From an uncultured Clostridia bacterium (GTDB taxonomy: Bacteria > Bacillota > Clostridia > Christensenellales > UBA1242), in the NCBI GenBank assembly GCA_944384405.1, contig CALWTH010000041.1:1-64000 (forward strand): 64,000 nucleotides of DNA, in the 5' to 3' direction. A model generated the notes under the pieces. That model was not told the origin of the DNA. It did not search any database and saw nothing but the letters and a program-made list of their open reading frames with translations. The translations under genes and the position numbers were made by a program. Of the stretch, positions 1 to 15,100 are shown in pieces (within the stretch, counting starts at the first letter, position 1; each line of letters starts with the position of its first letter).

Positions 1-5
1 TGAGT

Positions 6-134
6 AAAAAACGCAAAAAAAGACCCGAGAGCAAGGCTCGACGGGTACTTCCACGCACGAGCGTACTTTGTACGTGACTGTGTGGAAGTTGCCCGGCAGT
101 AAACACAGCTATCGGGATCTTTTTTTGCGTTTTT
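6..134. repeat. Structured intergenic repeat, copy 1
   Basis: Long imperfect hairpin directly downstream of the giant surface-protein gene. The outer arms are an A-rich arm (AAAAACGCAAAAAAAGA then CCCGA) and its complement at the far end (TCGGG, then TCTTTTTTTGCG). Inside are a small hairpin (CGAG/CTCG with AAGGCTCG) and a long stem (ACTTCCACGCA pairing with TGTGTGGAAGT) capped by CGTAC/GTACG. After this comes GGCAGTAAACACAG, one base away from the box GCAGTAAACAAAG seen in other copies. Read on the minus strand the outer stem followed by T-runs could terminate the giant gene. Confidence 0.8.
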
Positions 135-135
135 T

Positions 136-3100
136 TTATTTTTTCTTTGAGCTATTGCACTTTGACTGAATTTTTTGGGCTTTTAAAAGTTCTTCTTGTG
201 ACATGATGTCATTTCCAAGAGTTGAAGATGCAGACATTCTTCTCATTTTTCTTCTACGTAGCATTAAGATTAAAATTATTAAAAGCACTATCAAAATTAT
301 TGCACCAAGCACGCTAAATATTATTATAAGTGTTAATGTGTAATTATAGTTTCCAGTTATAAACTTGGCATTTTCACCTATATATCCAAATAAGCCATAT
401 GGCATTCCATTTGGTCTAGCATTGACTTTGTTCCAATCATCTGCTTCCAATTCAGTTATTTGATATCCGTTCAAATCAAAGGTTCCATTAAATGGATTAA
501 TTTCTGTTCCAATTGGTACCCAGAATTTTTCGGACAAATCTATATTGCTTGTCACAAAGTAATAAGCATCTTTATAGGCTGTTGAACCAACTGCAACTGC
601 AACATTATTATTAATTAGATAAGCAATAGAAGCAAGTTGCTTTGCGTTTTGTATTAGATATGGATTGGACTCTGTTCCGCTGCCTGTGAATGGCAAAATG
701 TCATCTGTCCAAAGCATCTTTCTGTATGTTGCAACAATTTCATTTGTTGCATCACATGTGAAGCCTGACATTTGATTGATTAATAGTTCTGCGGAAATTT
801 TATCACCATCAGATATGAATTGAACAGGTGTGCCATTAAGTGTCAAAGAAACAAGTTCATATCTAGCATAAACGTCAACAATAAAGTTCAAAGTATTGTC
901 ATAGACAAAAGATTTTGTTTGTTGAGCAACGCTTGAATTGTCGACCAAGATATCTCCACAGTCGCCATCTCCAACAATACTAAATCTGACGTCTATAGAC
1001 TTAGCTCCCACCACAAGTTCAAAAGTCACATAGCCACGAGTAAAGTCGTCTGGTACGATAGTATAAGTAAATGAGTTATCGTCGCCAGATACTGGACGAA
1101 TTGTTCCACTATATCCACCACTTGCCCAACCTCTATGCTCATACCCATACGAAACGCTGATTGTAAGTGTTACAGTGTCGCCAACTCTATATTCGCCTTG
1201 TTTATAGGTAAGTTCTGCATGGTCAACTTGATTGACGCGGACATCTATCTTTTCACCAATAAATACTGCAACGAATGTTGTTGGAGCACTGACTTCTATT
1301 TCCATAGTAATAGTTGAATCTTTGATTTCACTTGAATTTTGAAGCCAATGATCAAATATATATCCATAATCATTTGTTGCGGTTATAGTAACTATTTCAC
1401 CATAAAGCGCAACATCAGTTGATACAGTAGCACTTCCACCCTCTGTTGCCGATGCATTTATTTCAAGTCCATAATACAAGTAGATAGTTACTTTCTCTTC
1501 GCCCATTGTTAAACTTATTGATTGGGTTGAAAGATTTTCATCTGTTCTTGAAGTTATTCCATCAACATATGACCAACCATAATATGAATAACCAGTAAAG
1601 CAATTCTTTGGAGCATTGACAATGATTTCAGAACCAGGAGTATATTCTACCCCAACAATCAAGTTGTTGCCATCTAGTATGTTGTATTTTCCTGATTGCA
1701 TTGGGAATATTTCATTATAGTTTAAAGATGTTTGGTCAATAGCCATACTTGGCACAAAGACAAGTTCAACTTCATACCTAACTTGTTCCCATGTTGCGTA
1801 AAGGGTAAGTTCATAATCTATGCCTTCAATAAGTGAATCTACTGCGTATTCTGAACCACGGAAGCCATAAACTTTTTCATTTTGGGTTATGTAACTATAA
1901 ATTCCGCCCTCATCAAAGTAGTATGTTGTTCCTGCCAAATTTTCTGAAGATGCTATGTTAATTGTTGTATAGCCCAAGAATTTATATCCATAACGAACAG
2001 GATTTGTAAATTCCGATGTTAGAGGTGGTTCAAAAGTTGTATCTCCATGTGAGACGATACTTGTTGTTGTTTTGTTTACGGCATCAGCATAATCAAGATC
2101 AAATGTGACGCTATAAACTTTTGCTTTTATCTCAACATCAATACTTAAGTCAGCACCAACGCTTGAAAGTGTTCCAAGATATGTTTCACTAAATACCGAA
2201 TTTTCAGTAGTTTGTGCTGTTGAAAGTTCAAAGTATGGATTTTCAACCATTTTGTAGCCTGTCAATATATACAAAATACTTTGCACGCTACTACCTTTCT
2301 TTGCGTTGACTATAAGCGTATGTTGTTGGTTAGAATATTCATAACTAACAATTCCGTTTACGTTTGTGAGAGGATATATCTCTGCTCCGTCTTGTTGTCC
2401 GATTATATTGAAATTAATTTTATAGACTTTTGCACGAACACTAAGATTTATTATTGTTTCAAGATACAAATTTTCAAGAGAGAATGTTAACTCATTTTCT
2501 CCACGTGATATGTTGTATACCACTCTTGGATCCATTGTGAGAATACCTTCGTACTCATATCCATCAGCAAGTTTAACAACAAAATCAATGTCATTACCTG
2601 TCACTGTGTTGATTATGTATGTCAATGTGTTTTTATCTCTATTCACACTTTGAATTGATGCACTGTTTGTATCAACAACTTCCAAAGATGCAAAATCTAT
2701 TTCATCTTCAGTAAACACATCTTCGTCTGGAAGTATGAGAGAAACACTAAATGACATTTCAACACCAACAAATACAGCCATATATGTGCAATCTTCAGTT
2801 ACATTTTCGACTATTATAGAATTGCTGAAATATTCAACCGGATTTCCGTCAACTAGGTATTCAACATACTCACCGTCAACGAGTTCAACTCTCACCCATT
2901 TTTCAAATTCAAAATATTCGTCACAAACTGCCGTTATCTCTGGTGAATTATAGCCATAGTTGACTGCAACAGTTCTTTTTGTTGTAGTGTTCCCACTTGC
3001 ACCTGATACTATCCAACCCATTGTTGAATCGTTTACAACAAATGTGACATCAAAACTTTCTATTTCATAAACAAGATACAAAGTCATGTCATCAACGATA

Positions 3101-6100
3101 CTATACACAAGGTCACCATCTTCTGTGAACGCAATCAAGCCTGTCGATGCTGAAATTGTTTCAACCTTATCTGATGAAACAGACCACATATAGAAGTTAT
3201 AGCCATCTATTGTGTCTTGTGGAGATAGCGTTACTTGTGAAAGATATTCGCCTGTGAAACTATCACCAGTTGAAAGTAAAGACAAAATGTCATCTTTTTG
3301 AAGTGAAACAATGTCCATTGTATCAAATTCGGTGAGATTTGAACCTTGTTTTAATAAAACTTCTACTGTAACCGTAAACTCGTCATTGACAAAAGGAACG
3401 ACAATTGTACCACTTGATGTAAAGCCTGTGAACGTGATGTGTGCAGTATATCCGCCGTCAGTGCTTTGAACATCAATATCACCTTTGTTTTGAGATGTTG
3501 TGTCAAATAACCATTTTTGCAAATCCAAGTCAATTTTATATCCATGAAGCGCAACAATATCAAATTCAAATGTACTTTCTGTCAAAATATTATTTGCAGT
3601 GTAACTTCCACTAACTTCAATTTGCTCATCATTTAGCATATATTGAATTGTGCCTTTCTTTTCATCAGCAGAAATTGTTATGTTGTTTGACGCTGGCACA
3701 AAGTAAACGGTAACAGTTAAATCTCCAACAAAATCGCTTAATGTTCTTGTTGTATCTTGTGACATTCCACTTAGTGTGTAGATAACATCTCCATTTCCTG
3801 TAACTAGCCAGTCATTAAGTGCATAACCTTCATTAGCATAAGCAGATATTTCAAGTGTTTCGCCTGTCTTCTTTGTCACTTCAATACTTGAAGTAGTACC
3901 ATCAGTTGAAACCTCTCCTGCTGTTACATAACCTCTTGTTGGTTGGTTCACCACAATAGTTATGACATTGTCATTCGCTTCAAATACTGCTTCAACAAAG
4001 TAATTTTGAATTAAGTCATCGTATGTGCTTACTAATGTTGATGTTGCTTTGTTTATCTCCAAATTATCACTATGCCAATTTGTGAATGTGTAACCCTCAT
4101 CACTTTCAACAGAAAGCATAAGCCTGTTTGTTGTCATAAGTTGTATTGTCTTTGTTGTGTTATCAACATTTCCAATTTCAACAACTTGCAATGATGAATC
4201 CACAATCTGATATTCAATGACGCCATGATTTGATGTTATTTCGACATCAAACTGCATTTCGTTCCAGTTTGCAGTGATTGCTTGTTGCGTCACGCTTTGC
4301 CAAATGTAATCTTTATCAAAGTTTAAAGTGCTCCAGTTAGCAAATTCATAACCTGAGCGTACTGGGATTATAATCTCACCGACAGGACTATTGAATGTTA
4401 CTTGTTTTGAAATAACTGTTGCATTTCCACTTCCGTTTGTTTTATCAATTTTCCATACAGAAGTATCAACATTTTCAAAATATCCACCATTGGCGTCAAG
4501 AACCATTGTATACTTTTCTGCAACATAGTGTACTAAGAGAGTTGTGTCCAAATTGAAGTCTTCATCAATAATTGTATCAGCATTTAGTTCAATCAAATCA
4601 CCACTTTGATTTTCCCAAACTGTTATGTCTTGTTTGTAACCAATTTTTGTTGCCTGTGGAAGTGCAACCCCAAGTGCTGAATTAAAGTCAACTTCTCTTG
4701 TTGCAGTTGTGTTTGTACTATTCAATGTCCAACCGCTTACATTTGTTTCAAATACACCACCATTGCTATCAAGTGTAATCACCACAGTCAATGGCGAGAA
4801 TTTCGCATACAATGTCACATCGCTTGCACCAATATTGACACCATTTTGGAGCAGGCTTTCATCAGGAGTCAAAAGTAGGTCAGAAGAATATCCAACAAAT
4901 GAATATCCGTAGTTTGCAGTTGCCAAACCTTGAAGAGAAACAACACTACCATAGTCATAAAGACCATTAATATTCTGATGTGTTCCACCTGGTGTTTGTG
5001 AATCAACAACATATGTGCCATTTACTCTTGTTGCAACCACAATTGACAAATTGAATTGCTTAATTGTCCATTTTGCATACGCAGTTTTTTCGCTTTCGTC
5101 TAATGACCAAATATTTCCATCAATAACAGTATCATCTGTTATGAGTTTGTTATATTCTTTGTCCAAATACCAACCACCAAAGTCATAGCCTTCATGAGAT
5201 GGAATAGGCAACGAACCAATACTTGTTGATATTGCAGCACCATAGATGAGATTGTCTTGCTGTCTTGATGTATTTTCAATCAAGTTTTGATTTATCATTT
5301 CAAAGCCGTCAACAACGTACATATATTTAATCACCACACCACGCTCTGAAATCACACCAAGCACGTCATCGGCAAAATAATTATCTTTATCAGCACCACT
5401 TAGAACAAAACTTACTACTCTGTTTCCAACGTCAGCACTATCATAATATGCGACAACATTAACAACATCACCTTCAATCACGCCTTCAACTTCAAGTTCA
5501 CCATTATACTCCCTTGTTGTGTCATAAACTTTTTGGAAGTTGTCGCTAGAAGTCACTGTGAGTTGTTTTGGTGTTATCGTCAACATGATGTCAGATGTAA
5601 ATGATATCTGTAAGTTTGTTGATGTCAAACTTGACAATATTGGCCAAGAGCCAGCATCATAACTTTCAGTGGAAAGTTGTCCGCTAAGTTCATTTTCAAA
5701 TATACCTGTGAAATTAGATGTGCCATTATCTACAATTTGATAAGTGATTGTATAGTCTTTTGTGCCATAAACAATCCTTTGGCCCAAAGTTGGAGTTATT
5801 GTTACATTACGTTTTGTTATGTTTGCACTAATTGTGTTCAAAACTTGATAGTTTTGAATGTTGTCACCACTATATGTCACTTCAAGTTCAATATTGTCGC
5901 CAACATTTGCAGCTTTGAATGTTGCACTTGCAGTGAGTGCAAATATTCCAGCATCTAAAGCCACATCTTTTTCATCGAGTATTTGAATTATGCCCAAGAA
6001 AGCATTTGATGCATCATAATCTTTATCACCGTTTATTACAGACAATTTGATTGGCTTTGGAGTAATAACAAATTCAACTTCACTTGTAACTTTGAAAGTT

Positions 6101-9100
6101 TCATAGTTTGCATTTTGCAAATTGTGTCCTGTTCCAATTGAATATGAACCAACATTGACACCTTCTTGGAACATAATTGTTCCTGTGACAATTTCATTAC
6201 TTGCTTCAAAATCAAGAGTTGAAATATCAATTTCACCAATATCTCTGTTATCGTATACTTTTTGCAACAACTTTACATTGTTAGGAGTATTTAAAATCAC
6301 AATATCAAGTGAACCGGCACGAGTAATTTTAAACAAGTCGTCCAAAGCACCCATTGCTGCTGTGATGTTGTAGTTTTGATTATCCCACTCTGATATTATG
6401 AGATTGTAATTGCCTATTTCTTCTCCGCTTTCACGAGTGAATGTGATAGTTATTATCTCGCCAAACTGTGACGTAATGGATTGAATAAGTTCAGGGTCAG
6501 GCTGATTATATTGTTTAAAGAATTTGTCGTTAGGAATATCACCGCTTTGAAGTTCAATATTAAATTGATTGATTACAAATACGAAAGAGTTAGTAGAAAC
6601 AATTTCATAATAACTAGCCAAATCTTGTTTAACTTCAAATGTAACGGTGTATGTATCAACATCTTTTGGTGCTTCCTCACTTGAATGTTTTGTGCCTGCA
6701 TAAGTGTGAAGTAAGAAGTCAGTAGAAACACTATCAGTTGAATTGACAAATGTAAATTCTGGATTTATCACAACTTGTGAATTTGAATAAGTGTACTCAG
6801 TTGCAATTCCGTCAAACGATATGCTTATTTGTGCTTTGACAATTTCTATATTTGATACAAAGGTAATTGTATAGTTTGATGTAACATTGTTTTGATTTTC
6901 ATCTATTATTAAAAGTTCTGATGTGTTAATTTGACTTTCAACAACAACTCCAACAAATGATGTCAATCCACTTATCGATATTTGTCCCGATAGTGATTGC
7001 GTGTCTAAAATTCCTGTTGAAACAAATTCAGATGAATTGTCTTCATAACTAAGAACATAATTTCCGGATGCACTATATGCAAAGTTATGATTTATCTCTA
7101 TTGTTGCTTGTTTTGGTAAAATTTCACCAACTTCATCAATATTAAACACATAGTTAAGTGCTGGATATCCATCAGGTTCGGTAAATTCAAATCTTATTGT
7201 GTGAACACCAATAGAACTTGTCACATCATCACCTTCAACATAATATCCGTTAATCCTTAATGTGTTGCGGTCAGCGGCAAGAATTGATGAAGAAGATAAA
7301 GTGGTACGGCCATATTCATCGTATACATATGCATTGCCATCATATGTCTTATCATTAACAAAAGATACATTTGTTATAGTCGCATGTGTAATTTCAAGAG
7401 GGAATTGACTATTTTCAAGTTCATAGTTTGGAATTGTAACGTTTACGGTATAATTTCCAACATTTACTGCTTCATTATTTTCATTCAAATCTCCAGTTAT
7501 TACAAAATAGCCATAAGTATTGTTTTCTGATGTAATGGACATAAGAATTCCGTTTGCATCTCTGAAGTTGACTGTCACATAAGAAGAAATATCTTCGCCT
7601 CTATATGAAATTTGACTTTGTGACAATGAAACTTGAGAACTTGAAAGTTTGAAAGGAATAATTTCAATACTACCTAGTTTCTCTTGTTGCAAATTATAGT
7701 TCAAATCCAAGATATTTTCATTGTTTACAATTATACTGAGTGTAACGATGACAATACCAGGATTTTCGTTATCAGGATTTTCGTTGAAGACATAAGTACC
7801 AACACCAAGTCCTTGTTTGCTAAGTTCAAAACTTCCACTAACGACTTGACCTTCAACAAGACCTTTTAAGTAAGAACTATCAAATTGAGTTTCGTGAGTA
7901 CTTGTTGGATTAAAGTCATAAACAATTTGCCCAATATCAATTTGAATATCGCGTTTTTTAATTGTGAAGTCAATAACGTTATCATCTTGGTACGTGATAA
8001 CAAAATTGTTTGAAGTCGAAGAAACATTTGCATGATATTCGCCGGCATTTAATGGTGTTTTGTCATATTCAATACCAATTGCAAGGCGTGCCTCTTCGAT
8101 GATTGTTGTCGACAAGTTCTCACCTGTCAAATCTTCTTCAAATGAAAGGAAGGTATCTATGCTTTGGATTTGTCCGTTATAAGTCAAATCAATCTCATCA
8201 ACTACTAGCGTCAAATTCATCTTATCAATGACAACTTGACCTTGATATGTAATTGAATAGTTCACTGTGACATCAACATCATCATCTAAAATCTTAAAGT
8301 TTGATATATCAATATTTTGAATACTGAAATCATAAGTACCGGCATTGACTTTAACTAAGATTATGTATCCACTAAGTTGTTGTCCGCCAACAAGCAAGTC
8401 ACCACCAACAGTCAAGTTATCCACTAAAATTTGAGCATTATTGCCTGTGTAAACAACATTGTTTGTGACTTGTAAAGTTATTGCTCTGTAATTTATTGTT
8501 CCGCGAAGTCCGAGATTTGCATTCAAAACATAGTTGAAAGCATCTTCTCCACTAAGTTCAAGTGTTATATCATGTGTACCAGCATTTGAAGATGCATATG
8601 TTCCACTAATCGAAACATCATCATTTTCAAGTATATCTTGACTTGTTATTTCACCCAAAACATTTATAGTCGCATCATATGTCTTGTCATTTTGTAAAAA
8701 TATTTGATTGATAGTTTTTGGAGAAATTATGAATGACACTGTTTGTTCCATTTGTGAACCGTTAATGTCAAATTCGACAATGAACGAATATTCACCAGCA
8801 TATATTGCAGTGTTATTTGTTGGCTGTGTGCTTTCGCCTGAATATGTGAGTGCACTAAATGTTGCCTCAGTATATGTTGTTCCAAAAACAAACTGCTTAA
8901 CTTGGTCATCAACAGTGAGCATGACAACTAAGTCGCCTTTTTCAACCTTGTCTTCGCCGTCATAGACAAGTCCGCTTAGTTTGCTTGTGTCAAAGTTAGT
9001 CAAACTGCTAATTATTGTTATTTGTGCGATAATTTGAATGTTGTAGTTTGATGTGGTTGTACTTGTTGTCGACGTAATAGTTATGTTTGGAGTTATGTCA

Positions 9101-12100
9101 CTTGTTGAGTAATCCTCTCCTTTTACATAACTTCCATTGAAGGTATAAACACCACCTCTGTAACCATTTGTTGTCAGTGTTCCCGTAAGAGTGTGACCTG
9201 TCACAAGTCCTGTGACGTCACTACCTTGAATACTATAAACAACTTGTGAGCCACTATACTGATAAGGCTGTGGATTGACTGTTATAGTTACGTCTTTTTG
9301 AGAAATTATTAATTTTTCGTTGGCTGTATAACTATTGACATTAACAGAATTGAAATTCAATGTGTAGTTTGAAACATATTGACTCTGAATTGATAGCAAT
9401 ATTTCATAAGAACCAACATTTATTGGTGATGCTATATAATCTTGTGCACCATCTAATAAATATTGTGCATAATGAATGTTCTCTTGTACAAGTTTACCAT
9501 GTCCTTCAAAAATACTTAAAGTATATGTTGGAGTCTGAACTTCACCATTATAAACTTTCTCGTAATCAGAGATAGCAACAACAACTTCTGCCTTTTGAAT
9601 ATAGAGCGTACCATTGACGGCTACTATATTGTAATTATCAAGAAATCCGCTATTGTTGGATTTTAGTCCCTGAATATCTATTTGTTCAAAATTATTGCTT
9701 AAATCATATTGTCCGCTTTCAAATAAGCCAACAACTATATTTCCGCTGACATTTGAAGTAAACTGTGAAATAATTTCATCAGTGTCATCAAGATATGCTG
9801 AAAGTAAACTTGCATCAATTTGAATTGACTCATTTGTGTAATATACTTCAAAACTACCTTGTGTCAATGTCAAATAAATATCTCTTGCTAAAATACTACC
9901 GGTGTTATCTAAATAATTTGGCAAAGAGTAGTTTGATTCCATTTCTCCATTTCCAGAGAATGTGAATTCGACATAGTGATCACCTTTTGTAGATATTCTT
10001 GTCTTTGTTGAATCAACATAATTACCCAAAATAATAACTTGAGATTTATCAACATCATAAATTTGACTTGAAGTGATTTCTCCTAAGATGTTTGATTGTC
10101 CGTCATAGTTTTTGTCATGTGTGTAATTTATAGCAGTAATTTGTTTTGGTGCTATTGTGAAATCAATAGGTTTGTTTTTTGTATCTGTATTATTGATTGT
10201 TAAATATAGACGATAAGTCCCAGCATTCCTTGCCTCAGTAACCGCAACTTCTTGACCATTGACCACACTCTTTAAATTGGTAAGACTACCATATATGCTA
10301 TCTTCACCATAAACAAAAGTCATTAGCCTATTGGTTACTCCAACAGATACATATAACCCACCATTTTGTGCATAATCTGTTGCACTGTAAACAAGATTTT
10401 GAAGATATGAATCATCAATAGTACCGGCAACAACTGCAATGATATGTAAAGAACCTTGTTCTGAAACTAAATGATAGTTATCTAAAACACTTATTCCATC
10501 TTGCAAAATATCAAAGTCGTGGAGTGTCAAATAGTAAGTTGTTCCACCAATTTCATATACAATACCAACTCCGTCAACATCTATTTCGCTACCACTTGTT
10601 AAATAATATCCTGCAACTGTGTGAGTTGAAACAAGTCCACTTGGAACTGTTTGAGTTGAAACAACATCATCAGTTGTGAGTGTATAAGCAACTTGTTCTC
10701 CTGTGTAAATAACTTCTTTATCTGTGCCAATATTAATTGCTATTTCACGTTTTTGTATTGTAAATGTGCCATAGTTAAACTGTGAACCAAGTTGTCCACC
10801 TTTTGAAATTACATAGTTTTGTGTAAAGTCTTCATTAATTAGTGCAGTTATTTCATAACTACCAGCATTGACAGGACGCTCAGCACTGCCGTTGTAATTG
10901 ATTGTGATTAAACTCTGTCTATCTGCTTCTACAATACTTCCATGACTAGATACGGCACTTAGCATATAACTTATTCCTTGTTGTTGTGCACTGTATATAG
11001 TTGTTAGTCCGTCAACCATGACTTCAATTTCGCAAGGTTTTATAGTGAAAGTACCATCGAAACCAACTATTTCGTAATTATCTAATACAGACGTTTGGTC
11101 AACCAATGTTGTTCTGATTTGATTTTGAGCATAAAGAGATTCTAATTGATATTCTCCTGCATTGACTTCAATAACCGAAATTGTGCTTGAATCAAGACTA
11201 TTTATTAATCCAGCCACAGAAACACTTGTATCATTACTCTTTAAGGCTTCAAACTTATTAATTTGAATGTCTGTTTGCTCACCTTTGTAATGTACGGTGA
11301 TAGGTTGCAATAGTGAAAGTATTATAGGTTGCTTCAAAATTGAACCAAAAATTGAATTTTCAAGCGAAACGGTGTAGTTGTGTGCCTTTTCGCCGTCAAG
11401 TGCAAACGAAATTGCATGTCTGCCAACTGTGAATATTGGCTGTGAGTTTTGAGTGTAGTAACCAACAATTGTGACTTTATCAACATCACTTGAATATATT
11501 TGAGGTGATGATAATTGATTGATTACATCACTCTTTCCATCGTAATATTTATCAAAATCACCATTTATTTCAGTTATTGCATGTTGATAAATAGTAAATT
11601 CAATATATTTGTCCTGAGCACTAAGTTCATCATCTTCATTTGTAACATTAAGTGTCACACGATATTGTCCAACTTCAATTGCTTCTGAAATATCTTGGAA
11701 TGTTCCGTCACCTTGATTAATTGCAAGCCCATTCAAAACTGCAGTATAGCCATCACCAAACGTTACGCTATTATCATACAAGACTTCGTAACTTTCACCA
11801 CCAAAATCAAATGTTATTTTAAATGTAGCAAGTTTTGTTACATCTTGTGCACAATATTCAATACTATTAATATTGTCAGAATTGATATTTTGAATATCAG
11901 CGATAATCAAAATATTTGCGTTTATTGTGATTTCATAGTTTGAAGTAACATCGGTGCTTGTTGAAATTATTTCAATTTTCAAATTTTCAGTATAAATAGG
12001 AGATTGTGAATCAAGTTCAGAGTATTCGATATTTGAAACAACATATCTCTTAGCCTCAGCACTATTTGTCTTTAACACACCAGTAAGTGAGTGACCTTGA

Positions 12101-15100
12101 ACAAGTCCACCCATTGCATTTGATGTTGGATCTAAAACATCACTTTGCAAAATTTGATATGTTGCCACGTTGCCATCATAGACATGAGTGTAATTGACAT
12201 CAACTAAGACATTTCTTTTTGATATTTCAAGTACTTGTCCTGATGTGTAACTTGACACAGCATTACCTGCACCATCAATAAGTAAATAGTTGCTTTTGTC
12301 TGGAACTGATATTGCGATTTTATATGTTCCAGCATCGATAGGAGTGACAATTTCACCACTTTCATTTGTGTAAGAAATTTGAATGTCACCAACCACTTCA
12401 CTTTCGACAATTTGACCAAAGCCTTCATTTGAAATGTATTCAAATGTTGCGCTCTTTGCAGTTCCGTCATAGATTTTTGACGTTTCTGTAATTGTAACCA
12501 CCACTTGTGCAGGACGTATCACAACAGTACCGCTTATGCCTGTGATTAAATAGTTGCTAAATGGTGATGACTCTCCAACATATGTTGTTACTGCAATATC
12601 ATATTCTATATTAGATAGAGTGGATAAATCATATGAACCAACATTTGCAACAGGCAAATTAAGTTCACCGCTCATCTGTTCATTGTTTACAAGCCCATTT
12701 AAGCCATCGCTAGAAAGTTTATCAAAATTATCAATATCAATAGAAATTTCTGTTCCAATATAATATGTTTGATATATGCCTTGACGAAGTTCAAGTTTTA
12801 TTTCTTTTTGAGTGATTGAACCATAATAATTTTGTTGAATGTCAATATAATATGAGCCCATAACCAAAGAATTTGTACTATCAAGGACAAATTTTAAAGC
12901 GATATTTTGTCCAACATCTTTTTGTGCATATGTTCCAACAACAGATATGTCATCTCCGATGTATGGGGCACCATTTTGTCCTTGCGCTCCACCTTTTTCA
13001 ATAGGGTCATAAAGTGAGACATTATTGAACGCAAATGTTCCATCATAGACTTTTGATAATTGTCCAATTTTCAAATCAAGTCTACTTTTTGTAATAGTGT
13101 ACGTGAAAGTGCCTTTATTGCTTACTATGTAATTTGTTAATGAAATTCCAAAGGTGTATGTACCGGCATAAATAATGTCGTTTGGAGTTTGTATGCTTGT
13201 AACTACGCCATTATCTCTTGAAACAGTGAAATCTTCAAAAATCACATCGCTGTCTCCATAACTGAATGAAACAATACCATCATTTTCATTATAATACTTG
13301 TCGAAAAATTCAATTGTTATGGTTTTGACTAGCCCATTATATTCACTTGTCGATTCAACAAGTGTTATGTCATTAAAATTAATAGATTGTGGTCTAATCA
13401 TAATTGATGAATCAATATGATAAGAGAATTGATAGTTTTTGGTATAATCTATTCCATTTTTAGTGACAATCATTGTTTTGCTGACTGATTGGTCGTTGTT
13501 TATGTAGTATGTTCCAACTTTTGAATCAACAGTTGTAAAACTCCAATCCAAAACATCGCCAACTCCCAAAGAATACCCTTGTGATATAATGTTGCGGTCA
13601 TAACCAAGTTGTTCATGTTCACCTTTTGGCTCACCTTGGTCTTTTTTATAAGTAACTACGCTATTTTGATATTCAAATTCAATAGTCTTTTGTGTAAACT
13701 GAATCAAAATTTCTCTTGGTACAATTGAGAAAGGAATATTACTTATATCACCAGAAATATCAAAATTATCTGCGTCAGTGTTAATTAATGACATCTTGAA
13801 AGTGTAGCCACCAACTTGCACTGCCTTTCCATCGTCAAGAGTGCTACCAGAGTTTGCAAAATATTCAAACACAACATTTTCACTATTTGGAACAATAGTT
13901 GAGTTTTGTGAATTAGCAAACACATATTCAATGACAACTTCTTGGCCACTATATTCATATTCTTTGTTTCTGTTTGTGCTGACCAATACCTGTGCTTTAT
14001 TTATCACAAGATTGTATTCAACTGAAACAACATTGTAGTTTGTGCTATAAACATCTTGCCCTATTATCAAAGATATGTCATATTCAAACGCATTAGAGTT
14101 GTCATAATGTCCAACATTCAAAACATCTTGTAAAGGATCCCTGAAAGTCACGCTTCCTGTGATATTTTCACCATCAATGATATTTGTTGCTGTTATCTGA
14201 TTGTTTTGTGCTGCAACAACAAAATCTTTTTGTGCATCATAAGTTTTTTGTGCGTTTATATAAATAACAGTATCAAGTTTTTTGATTTTTCCAACAAGAG
14301 AATCATGAGAAGCACTAATGGAATAATTTGTATCATCTTCAAGAGAAACAATAATTTCTTTATTGTCACCTGCTTTTGGATTTGAATATGTATAAACAAG
14401 TTTTGGCATTGCATCTTTATCTGTGATAACTGCACTCAAAAGTTGTTTTGATGAAAAATTATTATATATATTTGCAACTTTTTCTTCACCATTTGCAAAC
14501 ACGACATCAGTTGTTCCATCATAATACTTTTCGTTGAACATACCATCATAGTCAACATAAATTGTGCGTTTTAGTATGGTTAAAGTTGTACTTTCGCCAC
14601 TGGTAATTTCATAATTGTTATTAGAATTTTCAAACTCCACTGTAACAGTATAAACACCAGCATCATACACACCTTGATTTTCTTCTATCGAATCATAAGT
14701 GAAAGTGTCTTCACCATTAGTGTATTTTATTGCAACAATTTCAACAAATTGTGGAATAATTGGTGTTAAATTATGATATTTTGCATCAAAAGTTACATTT
14801 GTTAAGCCTGACCATGTGATGTCAACTTGTACTTCTGTGATTTCAAGTGAACCAGAAATTGTTATATTAAAGTTATCAATAATGTCTCCCGTAATACTAA
14901 TATCAAGTCCATCATTTTCTTGTGTATAAATTCCAACATTGCTACTTATTGTTGAAATGGTATAGTTAAATGGTGTTTTGTCTGTGTATTTACCATTAAT
15001 ACTAAATATATATTCGTCATATATTTTTGTTTGAATACCAACAGTTAGGTTCACATCTTTTTTAGTAATTACACTTCTTTCCCTGTCAACTGCTTGTAAA